From: Malaya genurostris
Lineage: Eukaryota > Arthropoda > Insecta > Diptera > Culicidae
Direction: 5' to 3'
Length of the DNA stretch: 64,000 bases
Assembly (NCBI RefSeq): GCF_030247185.1
Contig: NC_080570.1
Location: forward strand, 121,894,689 to 121,958,688
This document shows positions 1 through 11,268 of the stretch, piece by piece. Below the pieces are notes generated by a model. It was not told where the DNA came from and did not search any database. It saw nothing but the letters and a program-made list of their open reading frames with translations. The number at the start of each line of letters is the position of its first letter. The stretch's first letter is position 1. The position numbers and the translations under genes were made by a program.

Positions 1-352
1 TCCCATACGGAATTCCTGAATTTCATCCGGATCCGACTTCCGGTTCCGGAATTATAGGGCGCGTACTAGAAGAGTTTGTGTGTCATGTTAGTTGGTGGCC
101 GTACGAACCGACTTTGATTATGCCGGTTCTCGGGTTCCTGTGCCGGAAGTGCATATAATAGTGATCCCATTTCGTTTTCTAAAGGATGGCTTACGCAATC
201 AAAGCACTGTTTTATTCTGTATGTTATGCATAAACATTCTCTTGGTTTCTTTAAAAAATCGAAAAGAAAATTTTTGAATAGAATACCTCAACATTATATG
301 TACATGAGAAAGGCATCATTACACCACTAGGTGGATTAAAACAGGTTTTTTT
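1..352 (+). repeat. Interspersed MITE-like repeat, right part only (cut by window edge)
   Basis: The first 50 bases and the last 45 bases of this block match the element at 14216-14520. The shared parts are a stretch rich in GGATCC/GACTTCCG words and the terminal stretch containing GAGAAAGGCATCATTACACC and CTAGGTGGATTAAAACAGG. The middle is diverged. A weaker match to the terminal stretch lies at 9508-9545. The left end is outside the window, so the full length cannot be given. It has no coding capacity. Confidence 0.7.
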
Positions 353-397
353 CTCTCTAATTATGTATGGCAACACTGCCAATACAAAAGGGTGGTA

Positions 398-690
398 CAG
401 TGCTGTCAACTGTTTTTTTCCAAAAATCTGTATTTGGCGGAAAAATCTAACTGTACAATATCTTTCTCGAAAAATCAAACATCGATTTAGTGCAGAAACA
501 GATTTTGCAGCCAAAAAAAAAGGTCGCTCAACCTGGTGTACCCCTATGGAATCCAACACAAAAACTGAAAATCGGTATTTATCTGTATCACAATTGAAAT
601 ATCGGTATTTTGAGAGAGCATATCTGTATTCATGTATCGAGTCCAAAAATCGGTATAATTACCGAGAAATCGGTATAGTTGGCAGCGCTG
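398..690. mobile_element. hAT-type MITE, 293 bp, with 8-bp target duplication
   Basis: The ends are imperfect terminal inverted repeats: CAGTGCTGTCAACTGT on the left, and CAGCGCTGCCAACTAT as the reverse complement of the right end (13 of 16 match). The element is flanked on both sides by GGGTGGTA (390-397 and 691-698), an exact 8-bp direct repeat. CAG-type ends with an 8-bp duplication are characteristic of the hAT superfamily. The inside contains repeated ATCGGTAT words and no transposase, so it is non-autonomous. Joining the flanks gives a plausible undisturbed site. Confidence 0.85.
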
Positions 691-699
691 GGGTGGTAT

Positions 700-3151
700 T
701 ACCAATACTAAAGCAGGCCGGCAAACTTTTTATCGTGGATTTTCGGAAAATTTTCAAAACCAGAACTGTGAGTTATTCAAAGGTTTTATAATAAAATGCT
801 TACAGCAGATGATAAATTCACCAGTGAAGAACAACTCAAAAGTGTTTCATGAAGCTTACTTATGTCATAGAGCTATAAACAGCAGTTGAAATCTTGAGGT
901 GAGTGAAAAACAATAACATTCTAAGAAGAAACCTTCTAATGAAGGTCCGAAAAAGTTTTTCACAAATCATTCTTCAGAGTTGATAGTTTTTCGTAAACAT
1001 ATATCAATATATGAGTGATTATGTCACCAAATTGCAGTAGCAATTCTATGCAACATATTTACCGCTACGCGTAGAAAAAAATGTTTTATGGTTTGTTTAC
1101 ATCTAAGGCAGGGCAAAATAGCGGAAGGTGGAGTGGGTTTCTTGGTTGCCATTTGTGGCTCGCTTCCATGGTCACCTTAAGAAAATCCAGCGATTTGATC
1201 AATATATGATCAACTCATTGCTTTTGTAAGAATAATTTTATCCTGTCGAACATAGTTCCTAATAGAGAAGCTTGTTAATTAAATCCAAGTAGGCGGCGCC
1301 CACCTAAAATTCCATTTTATATGCTTGACGGCGTGCATAAAAATCAAATCACAAGAATCTAGAATTAAAAGCTAAAAGGAAAAAGTTTCTCCGGAAAGTC
1401 TCACCACGATATCATCACACCGAGACTATTAGACTGTAGTTACCCAGAAAAGATTTTACAAAATTAGATTCCCAGCCATTATCCATCGATTTCGGGAAAC
1501 GATAAAACAAATTCAATTACCCTGATTGCAAATCCCGTCTCCCTGATCGGCATGTGTCTTCCGCGTACCGGGGGAGAGAACAAGCGCCTGGCTCAAGTGA
1601 AAAAAAAAGTGAAAGGCCGGGACAATTTTCAAAAAAAGTAGAATAAATCAACTTCGAACGTAGGTGGCCGGGAAACTGTAAGTGAAAACATTTCATCGTC
1701 CTCGAAAGGGGGGTGGTTCTTCCACTCTCACAAAAATTGACTCAATTTCGGCACAAGAACCGAATATCCCTACAGTCATGCATTGACACTCCTTGGTTGG
1801 TGAGGCGGGGAAATCGAAGAATTATCCTACTATTTGCATACATTTCACTTGATTATTGTTAGCTCCTCTTTATGCTTTATGTCTCGTATCGGTAGGTAAA
1901 TCATTTCTATTCATGCCTTCGAGGAAAGATCTCAGCGAAGGAGGAATTCTACGGCCGCAACCTGCTGGCAGCTCATGTCGTCATTAAGTCACCGTTTTTC
2001 CCACTTTCTTCACGCCAACCTTTCTTCCGCGCTGTTTCTTTCTTGAGTCAATTGTAAAGTGATTGCGAAGACAGGCTCTCTGGAAGTGCGGTTCTACAGG
2101 TTGCGATTGGGGTTTTGTCAGACGAAAAACTCGGATATGTGCGGAAAAACATGCGTCTTCAGACACATCAGAAATAACGGCAGTCGGTCCGGATAATAAC
2201 CGGTGGTATGAAAATGATGGAAATGTTTTTCGAGAGCTTTTTGCGTGATGATGCGTACAATCGATGCCAGCAGGAGTGCATGCAAGAATGGGAATAAGAG
2301 TTTTACCGTTTTACTGTGGCTGCGAATGTTTCGTTGAAGAAAGCCAAGTTGCGACATGTTTTCACGTGACAAGGAAAAACTATTTTGGAAAAAAAAAGAT
2401 CACCTTCAGTAGAGATAAATGAACGAATAGAGGAAAGCAATCAGACTAATAAATGTTATGGTTAATTTCGGCCAAATTCGGTTAATTTCGACCAAATTCG
2501 TTGTTCGTATTATGTAACACCGAGAACTTTGTAACGGATGCAGCCTGTCTAATGGATTCCAACTTTATCGTCAAAACAATTTGATAATTCAAGCCAAAAT
2601 CAAAGCCTTGGTATTACATTCCTGTAATGGAACTTGACCTTCTGTTTCAACAGACTTCACAGCCGATTCAGAGTGTACAGGCTGGTGCTACGATCCTACT
2701 GAGATAAAAACGGATCATACAAACTATTAAATGAGTGTACATTACTTTTCTTGAAACCATTGTTACTGTGAATGTGCACTTTTCCGGTGTTGTATAACAA
2801 CTCTTAAACTTCTTCAGTACAACTCTTCTAATATTTTGATAACTTTCGTATGTCCGGCAATCACTGATGTTTGCTTGAGAGAAATAAAATATGCTACTCG
2901 ACAAACAACGACGACAAATCGACAACGAACGGCATTGTTATTGTGAACCTGAATAAATATTTATTTTATTTATTTATTCACATCCGGACCGAAAAAATAG
3001 GGTCGCCACCGTGGATGTTTCCCTCTTCCGGCAGTAATTTTAATTGAGGAAAAAAGAGTACTAAATATACCTGATTATCAACACTGTGTTTGTAGTAAAC
3101 TCAACAATGCGTAGGAAATGCGCCTCGTTTTGTCAAAGTGAGCGGATCAGT
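700..3151. other. Unassigned AT-rich DNA, no gene recognised
   Basis: Only short ORFs occur here (under 90 codons, overlapping on both strands) and none resembles a known protein. Small local features are a GTTAATTTCG/CCAAATTCG duplication at 2461-2500 and an AT-rich TTTATT run at 2950-2975. No convincing TIR pair or LINE tail was found. Confidence 0.5.
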
Positions 3152-3165
3152 AATGTTTCAGTCGA

Positions 3166-4146
3166 ACTGATCGTACTCTTCAGGTTAGCTATCAGAATTG
3201 TAAATCTGAATTGCAACCCGTACGAGCCGGTGTTCCGCAGGGTTCGAGCGTAGCTCCAATCTTGTATAATATTTTCACTTCTGATCTTCCAAATCTACCC
3301 GTTGATTGTCAGAAATCGCTATTCTGTGACGACACAAGTCTGTTAGCCACAGGTAGAAATCAAAGAGTGATCTGCAGTCGCCTACAAGGAAGTTTAAATA
3401 TTTTCAGTGATTATCTGTCAAAATGGAAAATTTCAACCAAATGCAGCAAAAACGCAATTAATTATCTTCCCTCATAAGCCAAGAGCTTCTTTTATTAAAC
3501 CAAACAATAATCACATTCTAAAATTGAATGGCTTGGAATTGACATGGTCTGATCAAGCTAAATACTTAGGTTTAACGTATGACAAAAAACTCACTTTCAA
3601 GGATCACATTGAAGGAATCCAGGCAAAGTGTAATAAATATATTAAATGTGTATATCCTCTTATAAACAGAAATTCTAAGCTCTGTCTAAAAAACAAATTG
3701 TTAATTTATAAACAAATTTTCAGACCAGCCATGCTTTATATAGTACCAATTTGGTTACGTTGTTGTTCCACCAGGAAAAAAACGCTTCAAAGGATTCAGA
3801 ATAAAATTCTGAAAGTGATTTTGAAGCGTCCTCCCTGGTTTAGTACAAATGAGTTACACAGACTCTCAAATCTAGAACCATGCAATCTTCAATTGAATCG
3901 ATTCGCTCTCTCTATTAGTTAGTAAGTTAGTATATAAGTTCCTTTTCCCCATTACACAATACAAGTAGGTTTAGAATTTTCCCTACACAAAAATCTCAGA
4001 ATTGCGGAAGCAAATAATGTCCTCATGGTAATAACCAAATCATATATACAATAGGGCTGAAAAGTCACCACTTGTGGCTAAACACCCAATTTAAATCTTA
4101 AAATTTAATTTTAATTCATATTCCAATAAATAGTTATTTAAAAAAA
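3166..4146 (+). mobile_element. 5'-truncated Jockey-clade (Juan-like) non-LTR retrotransposon with 14-bp target duplication
   Basis: The insertion is flanked by an exact 14-bp direct repeat, AATGTTTCAGTCGA, at 3152-3165 and 4147-4160, and ends in a short A run just before the right copy. It begins in the middle of the reverse transcriptase, as expected of a LINE copy whose reverse transcription stopped early. The 3' UTR (about 3923-4146) is non-coding and AT-rich. Together the duplication and A tail define both boundaries to the base. A shorter fragment of the same family lies at 48476-48596. Confidence 0.9.
3181..3922 (+). pseudogene. Reverse transcriptase C-terminal half, Juan-like, frameshifted
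   Basis: The first frame gives the RT motif AGVPQGSSVAPILYNIFTSD and then FCDD in place of the usual F(A/V)DD catalytic box. Around 3420-3475 the reading moves to the next frame, which continues the same protein with KTQLIIFPHKPRA, KYLGLTYDKKLTFKDHI and IQNKILKVILK. These are typical of the thumb and C-terminal region of Jockey-clade RTs such as mosquito Juan. The N-terminal endonuclease and the first RT blocks are missing. The frameshift and 5' truncation make it non-functional. Confidence 0.85.
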
Positions 4147-4493
4147 AATGTTTCAGTCGATGAGTAATCTGCTTATTAGTGAAGACTTATGACTCTTAAA
4201 TTGAGGAATTGAAAGCTTCAAATAATTTGCCATGACTGTGATCCTACTGATCAAGCATTGATCGAATAATTCGATCTACTCGCAAAGGAAAAATTAGTGA
4301 ACAGAGTATATTGTGCTTTATTTCGAAAGAATAACTTAACAACAATAACCTTTACTGACGATATTCAGAATAAATATTTTATTCGAGTCTTACAACATAA
4401 AAACTTAAAATATTTACTAAATGCGAAGAAATCACAAAATCTCTATAAACCATCGTCTCTTATTAAAGAGACATAGACAAATGTAATTTCTGA

Positions 4494-5000
4494 CATTACT
4501 ATGGAACGCCTTTTAACAGTTTATTTACCCTCTGGGAGAGTGACAAGTTTTTGATCGGGAATTTCTATGTTGTATCTAGCATGCCGGCATACTTTTTGCT
4601 ACATGCTATCGGAAATCCGATCATAAATTTATGATAAAATTTTCTGTTGTATGACATAGCAACAAATAATTCAAAATTAAAGATTTCTCAAATGTTTGGT
4701 ATCAACGTGTATCAAAGCGGAAAACTCGTGATGGGCGTTCGCCTTTCTCGTACCCGTGACGACGGTTTTGAGGAAGTAAGTGGAATTTTATTTCTGCGTT
4801 ACCTACTGGATAGGTATAGAAGGTAAACACTTGATCTCGTTCATACCAAACATTTGAGAAAACTTCGATTTTGAGATGTTTGTGATTATCTACAACTGAA
4901 AATTTTATCATAAATTACTGACCATATATTCGATGTTATGGACAAAAAATTCACGATTAAGTTCCAAAATGAATTTTGAAAAGGCGCCCAATAGTAAAGC
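4494..5000. repeat. Inverted-repeat element related to the histone-like units (copy C)
   Basis: The left end (TTACTATGGAACGCCTTTT) and the reverse complement of the right end around 4973-5000 (ACTATTGGGCGCCTTTTC) both match the start of the units at 28152 and 40899 (ACTATGGGGCGCCTTTTC). A second inverted pair lies inside: TTTATGATAAAATTTTC near 4628 against 4895-4915, and CAAATGTTTGGTAT near 4690 against 4843-4857. Internal words CGGAAAACTC and GACGACGGTTTTGAGG correspond to the pre-promoter spacer of the other copies. No ORF is credible. Confidence 0.6.
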
Positions 5001-5485
5001 AACAAGTATTCAAGTCAAAAGTTGCCAATTATGAACATTTGTGATAGTTTTCACATGTCAAGGCTGAATGGAAGAACAGGCTTGGATAAATTTATTGTTT
5101 GGTTAACCAAATAATAGCGATTCGTTTGTATGGGATCCAACAGCTTCATTTTGCCATTAGTATTAGATAGTTAACAAACATTCGTATAATAAGGTAAAAA
5201 TAATTGAAAGAGAAACAAAGGGAATCTGTTATTCGCTTTTATTTTTTTTTTACCTCAGACTCTTAGCAACATAAACAACAGAAATTGGTACTATCTTACC
5301 AAATTTTTACCGAGTGAGTCAGAAGAAAATATCATACTGTACGTTCTTTCCAAAACAAAATGTGATCGTAGCCAAATTTTGTGCTACAAGCTCGTCAGTC
5401 AGTACCAAGATAGACCACTATCATTCATCTCGTTTAAATTAAGTGTTCCGCAAGCTTACGAGCAACAGATTACGTCACCAAATTT

Positions 5486-8400
5486 TTGGCCGAACGGAGT
5501 AACAATCACTTCTTTTTTAGAGCGCAAACCCGAACAGAGAGCAGAACAAACTTATCTTTCCCTACCTCTACGCAGATCAATCCCCTCTCGGCCCCCGTAC
5601 AAACAACAAAATTTGCACAGAACCAGTACACAAAACCAATCACCTCGATTGTTTCTACCCGCTTCACGTCTCTTTCGTCAAACTGCCCCCCGTACTCCAA
5701 TAATGAACTCGTTATCACCAATTCCGCACCGCACATCCACAGAGACACTGGTTTGAATATTTACTACCAGAATATTGGGGGAATGAACCGCTCTATCAAT
5801 GACTACCATCTTGCCTGTACTGACGCAGAATACGATGTATATGCCTTTACGGAAACCTGGCTGAATGAGAATACGTTAAACACGCAGATCTTCGATCGTT
5901 CTTACTCCGTATACCGGCAGGACCGAAACTGTCGAAATAGTTGCAAAAAGAGCGGCGGTGGAATCTTGATTGCCTGTCGCTCAAAATTCAATTCTCGTTT
6001 GGTGCCTACCTTGAACTGCGACAATCTCGAGCAAATTTGGATCGCTATCACGTTCCCTCATTTTACGCTATACTTGTGTGTGCTTTACCTCCCTCCTGAT
6101 CGAGTGAATGATCTAAACCTGATCGAACAGCACTTGAGTTCACTTTCATTGATAAGCGATACTATGCGTTTAAATGATAAAATCGTTATCTTGGGTGATT
6201 CCAATCAACCCGGTATTAAATGGACTCGAGGTTCTTGCGATTATCTCTATCCGGATGCTACGTGCACTACAAAATCGCATACTTCAGTACGACTGCTCGA
6301 TGATTATAACACTGCTGGTCTAGTTCAGTTGAACGATAACTACAACAGTAACAATCGCCTCCTACATCTATGCTTTGCCAGTCATGAATTGTCTAGTACT
6401 TGTTCCATAACCATCGCACCTTCGCCACTAGTTAAATTGTGTCGTCATCACCCCCCTCTTCTGTTCAATATACCGGAACATTCACCAACTGTATTCAGTA
6501 AAACCTCTGAAACCACTTACTACGACTTTAAAAATGGAAACTTCGATTCTATGAATCAGTTCTTACTATCATTGAATTGGATGAGCCTATTTTCTAATAG
6601 CGATTGCAATTCCGTTGCTACGTTATGGGCTCATATAATGTCGTACTCCATCGAACAATTCATACCCAAAAAAATTCGACGAGAATCGGTCCATCCTCCA
6701 TGGTCTAATATGACTTTGAAACGTTATAAGCGCGATAAGCGGTCTGCGCTGAGAAAATTAACTAAGCGTCCCTCGATCCAATTACGATCTCATTATATGC
6801 ACCTTAACAACCGCTATAAACGATTGAACAAAATATTACATCAAAACCATCTTCTTCGTATACAAAATAATCTAAGAATAAACCCGAAACGCTTCTGGAA
6901 TCATGTGAACGAACAGAGGGAAGAAGCAGGACTACCAAACCAGATGTTTCTTGGCGATACTGAATCATCGGCTTTAATTGATATTTGTAACCTATTTCAA
7001 CGACATTTTAGCAGTGTATTTTCGCACGAAATCTTATCCGATGATCAAATATCCAAAGCTATTATCAACGTTCCTCGTCGTTCTCCAATTGGCCCGCACC
7101 CTTTAATTACTGATACTATGATTGCAAAAGCGTGCTCTAAATTGAAATCATCCTCGAATGCTGGTCCGGATGGAATTCCCTCTTTAGTTTTAAGAAAATG
7201 CTCGAGCAGCCTATTAATTCCACTATCGATACTGTTCAACTTATCACTTAATTCAGGTACGTTTCCCGACATCTGGAAGAAATCATTCATTTTCCCTGTG
7301 TTCAAAAAGGGAAACAAATCTGATGTTTCTAATTATCGTGGGATAGCCGCACTATGCGCCGTATCCAAATTACTTGAAATTATTGTTCTCGAATTCGTTA
7401 CGCATAACTGCAACAACTACATCTCTGAAAGTCAACACAGTTTTATGCCAAATCGATCAACCTCAACGAACTTATTATCTTACACATCCTTCATTATTCG
7501 ATGTCTACAAGCACGTCGACAAGTTGACGCTATATATACTGATTTCTCCGCTGCTTTCGACAAAATAAACCATCAAATAACAGTTGCAAAACTCAATAGG
7601 CTTGGATTCGGCGGATCACTACTTAAATGGCTGCAGTCTTATCTAATTGGTCGTGAAATGTCAGTAAAAACTGGAGACTGCATTACAACACCTTTCGCAG
7701 TCTGCTCTGGAGTCCCTCAAGGCAGTCACTTGGGGCCATTTTTATTCTTGCTCTACCTCAACGATCTCAATTTTATATTGAAATGCCACAAACTATCTTT
7801 CGCAGATGATTTTAAACTATATTATCCAATAAAATCACCTGACGACACCATATTTTTGCAGTCACAGCTTGATATATTCGTGAACTGGTGTATTAGCAAT
7901 AAAATGGTTTTAAATGCCTCGAAATGTTCCGTTATGTCGTTTACTCGCAAACGCTCGTTAATTAGGTTCGACTATAACATTTCGCAGAATGTACTCAAAC
8001 GTGAGTCTATCGTTAAAGATCTAGGTATCATTCTTGATATCAAGCTAGATTTCAAAAGTCATATCGACTATGTGATTTCTAAGGCATCCAAGCTTTTAGG
8101 TTTCGTTTTCCGCATCACCAAGAGCTTTGTCAATGTACATTGTCTAAAAGCATTATATTGTTCTTTAGTCCGCTCGACACTTGAATATTCAGCTGTTGTC
8201 TGGTCACCTCATTATCAAATCGACATAGAGCGGATTGAAGCCATTCAGCATAAATTTGTTAGATTTGCCCTGCGTAACCTACCTTGGAGAGATCCTGCTA
8301 ATCTTCCTAGTTACATCGATCGCTGTAAGCTTATTGACTTGGATCGGTTATTTGTTCGTCGAAATATCTCCAAGGCAACTTTCGTTGCTGATTTACTTCA

Positions 8401-8629
8401 ATCACATATCGACTGTCCCGAGCTTTTGCAGTTGATTAATCTCGACATTCATCGACGTAATCTACGTTCCCACCCCTTTCTCAGATTACCTATTGCAAGA
8501 ACAAATTATGGGTACAATGAGCCATTCTCCAGTATGTGCCGAACTTTCAACAACTGTTCCAATGTTTTCGATTTTCATTTATCTCGAAATATGATTAAAC
8601 TATTGTTTCGTAAACACTTGTCAGATTAG
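5486..8629 (+). CDS. LINE ORF2-type polyprotein: AP endonuclease plus reverse transcriptase (1047 aa, uninterrupted)
   Basis: This encodes the nicking endonuclease and reverse transcriptase used in target-primed reverse transcription. An approximately 87-residue polar leader precedes the endonuclease domain (about residues 88-330), which shows YYQNIGGM, FTETWL and ILGDSN. The usual acidic residue before the terminal histidine box is not obvious (CRHHPP). The RT domain (about 560-830) shows GPDGIPSLVLRKC, FKKGNKSDVSNYRGIA, IYTDFSAAFDKINH, SGVPQGSHLGP and the catalytic SFADDFKLYY near residue 772. A thumb and C-terminal region without RNase H follows. This architecture fits the Jockey/CR1 group; I cannot assign the clade more finely. 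An intact frame of this length suggests a young copy. An in-frame extension upstream of 5486 was not established. Confidence 0.9.
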   Translation: MAERSNNHFFFRAQTRTESRTNLSFPTSTQINPLSAPVQTTKFAQNQYTKPITSIVSTRFTSLSSNCPPYSNNELVITNSAPHIHRDTGLNIYYQNIGGMNRSINDYHLACTDAEYDVYAFTETWLNENTLNTQIFDRSYSVYRQDRNCRNSCKKSGGGILIACRSKFNSRLVPTLNCDNLEQIWIAITFPHFTLYLCVLYLPPDRVNDLNLIEQHLSSLSLISDTMRLNDKIVILGDSNQPGIKWTRGSCDYLYPDATCTTKSHTSVRLLDDYNTAGLVQLNDNYNSNNRLLHLCFASHELSSTCSITIAPSPLVKLCRHHPPLLFNIPEHSPTVFSKTSETTYYDFKNGNFDSMNQFLLSLNWMSLFSNSDCNSVATLWAHIMSYSIEQFIPKKIRRESVHPPWSNMTLKRYKRDKRSALRKLTKRPSIQLRSHYMHLNNRYKRLNKILHQNHLLRIQNNLRINPKRFWNHVNEQREEAGLPNQMFLGDTESSALIDICNLFQRHFSSVFSHEILSDDQISKAIINVPRRSPIGPHPLITDTMIAKACSKLKSSSNAGPDGIPSLVLRKCSSSLLIPLSILFNLSLNSGTFPDIWKKSFIFPVFKKGNKSDVSNYRGIAALCAVSKLLEIIVLEFVTHNCNNYISESQHSFMPNRSTSTNLLSYTSFIIRCLQARRQVDAIYTDFSAAFDKINHQITVAKLNRLGFGGSLLKWLQSYLIGREMSVKTGDCITTPFAVCSGVPQGSHLGPFLFLLYLNDLNFILKCHKLSFADDFKLYYPIKSPDDTIFLQSQLDIFVNWCISNKMVLNASKCSVMSFTRKRSLIRFDYNISQNVLKRESIVKDLGIILDIKLDFKSHIDYVISKASKLLGFVFRITKSFVNVHCLKALYCSLVRSTLEYSAVVWSPHYQIDIERIEAIQHKFVRFALRNLPWRDPANLPSYIDRCKLIDLDRLFVRRNISKATFVADLLQSHIDCPELLQLINLDIHRRNLRSHPFLRLPIARTNYGYNEPFSSMCRTFNNCSNVFDFHLSRNMIKLLFRKHLSD

Positions 8630-8973
8630 CCTTACGATCAGTATTTGTTTTGTAACCGACAATATTGTTTTTTCGTTCAACCCCCACTTCGTCTCTCCAG
8701 CATCTTCATTGGACACTAACTAGATTTGCTCGCAGAATTAATCCGGTCGTCCCTTCCTCTTTTTCTTTGTCTATCACCATGCTTTCTTCGATCACTAATT
8801 AGATCTACATGCCGATTCTAACATCGTCGTTTTCTTTTCCTTCCACCACCTTTTTAGTCACTAATTAGATCTACATGCCGATTCTAACATCGTCGTTAGT
8901 CCACGCTCCTTTACCACCTCCTCCACCAACCCTGGTACTCCATTCGCCTACCCACTTTTTTCTTATAAGATTA

Positions 8974-10273
8974 GCATTAGCATTAGCATTAGAGACCGCC
9001 CGTGTGTTGCTACTCCGTTATTGATCTAGACCAATTGAGATTGCAAAATGATTTTTTGAAGTAACATGTTTGGGAATAACACATTGTTTCACACTGTGCA
9101 AACTGTATTGAACCATGCATGCTGATCAATACCGACGCCGGCCACGTCCGAATGCAGATCTACTTGGGAGGGAAAGGATTGTTAGTTCGATGCATGTTGC
9201 TACTAAGAACCGAGGAATCCTCTGCATTCCCACATGCATCACAGGAGAGGATACTTTGTTAGTAAATGTTTTAATAATGTTATCATGTGTTTATAGCTCT
9301 GGGTAGCCGGCTACCAAGAATGTTTTAAAGTATTATCGTTTTATGTGTTACTTTGTGCTGGCAATATAATGCACGAAACAGTCAATCTCCGAAATTGACA
9401 AAACTCCGGACAGCCGGCTGTCGAGTATGCAGTCACTCATTTATGCATCTACCTTTCGCGTTTTTTTAGTCATGCAAAAAAAACACATTCGGATTGATAA
9501 AAAAAAGGTATCATCTCACTGCTAGGTGGATTAAGCACGTTTTTATAAATGAAACTACGTGATACAAAATAAACGAGCGAATAGGATTTAGACAAAAAAG
9601 TTGATTCATTGCATGGAAATATTCTAAACAGTTATTATAAAATCATTTTAAATCACCAAACAAAGGTCAACAGATTTCACACGCGTCTTGATTCTTTATT
9701 ATTTCCGCTTTATTATTTTAATTATTTATTAAAATTATTAATTGGTTATATTAGTTGATCTGGGCAGCCGGCTACCGAGAAAAATATTAATTTACTGTTT
9801 GAAATATTAATATCAAGTGTTTTTTACTATGTATTCAATATACCGATACATGTCATCTCTGTTATTAACTTTGTAATATAAACGGATTTGCGCAATGGTT
9901 GATTTTTATCATTCATTTTATAATCCTGAAAGACAATCAATAACATGGAAGAAGAAATCATTCCTAATAAAACTTTTCTACGAAGCTAGACGGAAATTGA
10001 TAGGTTGCATAACGAGATGATTTAGTAAAATAGAGTACTCAGAAGTGAAACATTGAAAATATCTGATAACTGAAAGGAAAAAGAAACTCCTGCAATGGTC
10101 GCCTTTTACGACATGGAAGCAGGAACCCAGTGGATCTATTCTTGGTTCATTTTTTTCCGCCGGATTCCACACGGTATCTAGGCTGGTACAGTCCGGAGAG
10201 AGCTAATAGGTACTATCAATCTCCTAGTGGACCCCAGCCCCTTGAGCCTACCCACTTTTTTCTTATAAGATTA
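8974..10273 (-). mobile_element. 1.3-kb insertion in the LINE 3' UTR, probably the 3' part of another LINE on the minus strand
   Basis: A perfect 28-bp direct repeat (8946-8973 and 10246-10273, exactly 1300 bp apart) brackets this block. Removing the block restores a continuous 3' UTR for the surrounding LINE. Read on the minus strand the insert ends in a short (TAATGC)n tract at 8974-8992, typical of LINE 3' tails. The other end contains a minus-strand segment (9978-10172) that can encode PLGSCFHVVKGDHCR. I do not recognise the family. A fragment at 9508-9545 matches the end of the MITE at 14487-14520, and the word AGCCGGCT(A/G) recurs near 9307, 9413 and 9766. Confidence 0.7.
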
Positions 10274-10691
10274 TAGATTAAGTTTTCATTGTTAGTTTTA
10301 ATTGTTAGTTCTAATTGTTAGTGTTAAGTCCAAATGTATCTGTTGGATCATTGTAATCTGTTGATACTGATGAGGAGGTTTTATGCCTGCTGGAGAGAGA
10401 GATTGCTAAATTTCATCTCCATCGGGCTTTTCCCTGCTCCCAAATAAATAAATAAATAAATAAATAAATGAATAAATAATTGTTCACGCCTAAATGGCAT
10501 CGCTCAGAAACAACCATGCGGCTCCATTCAAGTCCTATTAGAAGAAAACGCATGATGCTTAGTTCTGAAGGCATTCGATTTTCGCAGCTCTAGGATGAAC
10601 TTGGACTTGGATATTGAAGCGACGAAAAGGATGGACTTAGTTTCACCTCCTGCATCACTAGTCAGAAGTTTATATCGGCGGCTTTAAAATT

Positions 10692-11035
10692 AACATTTCA
10701 CATTAAATTACAACTTTGCTCGTCCTGTCATTCCCAGAGCTAATGAAAGTCATTTTCAATGACTCAAAATAGACGAAAATAACAAATGTCACTCTTAGTT
10801 CCGCTTTAAAATTTTGAGAACCAGATCCATGTCCAGTAATCGGTAAAAACGGATTTGTAGTTTCAAAATTGTGTTCCATCTTCCGTATAGCCTTTCAGTC
10901 GTTTTCGGTTTTCATTGAGAAATCGCATACTGTGCAGTATCGATATTCAACTGAAGCTTCGAAAATTGAAAACGACAGAAAACAGTTCACAATGATTTTT
11001 ACCTATTGGTATCTATAGTATTTTTTTTGTTTCTT
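10692..11035 (+). repeat. Unknown repeat, first of two direct copies
   Basis: About 340 bp recur at 11269-11620, roughly 573 bp downstream, in the same order. Shared words are CATTAAATTACAACTT, CATTCCCAGAGCTAAT, GATCCATGTCCAGT, TAGTTTCAAAATTGTGTTC and CAATGATTTTTACCTATTGG. A shorter minus-strand relative lies at 51205-51295. No coding potential is seen, so this is a dispersed family rather than only a local duplication. Confidence 0.8.
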
Positions 11036-11268
11036 GAAGAAATAGACTTCCTTCTATGGAAGAATTCTGATCTTCGAATTCCCGATACTTAAGATTCTTA
11101 AAACTTTCTCCGAAACATCCGTAAGTATTTTCGGTGAAATGATTCAGATACATCGATTCGAGCCGTTAAATTTGTATTTAACAAGCGGCTGTGAATACTC
11201 AGAGGATTAACATTGAGATTTTTTAGTTTTACCTATTAACTTATGCCAACTAAATCTAAATAAATCGC

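Larger units (their letters stand above)
5486..10480 (+). mobile_element. Non-LTR retrotransposon with intact endonuclease-RT ORF and split 3' UTR
   Basis: The ORF at 5486-8629 is followed by a 3' UTR that runs to about 8973, is interrupted by an insertion (8974-10273), and resumes at 10274. It ends in (AAATAAAT)n at 10442-10480. The terminal part (GAGGAGGTT, TGCCTGCTGGAGA, GGGCTTTTCCCTG, AAATAAA) is also found after the decayed relative at 58561-59606, which confirms it is the family's 3' end. No ORF1 was recognised upstream, so the copy is either 5'-truncated or has a very diverged ORF1. The true 5' boundary is unknown. No target duplication was found. Confidence 0.8.
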
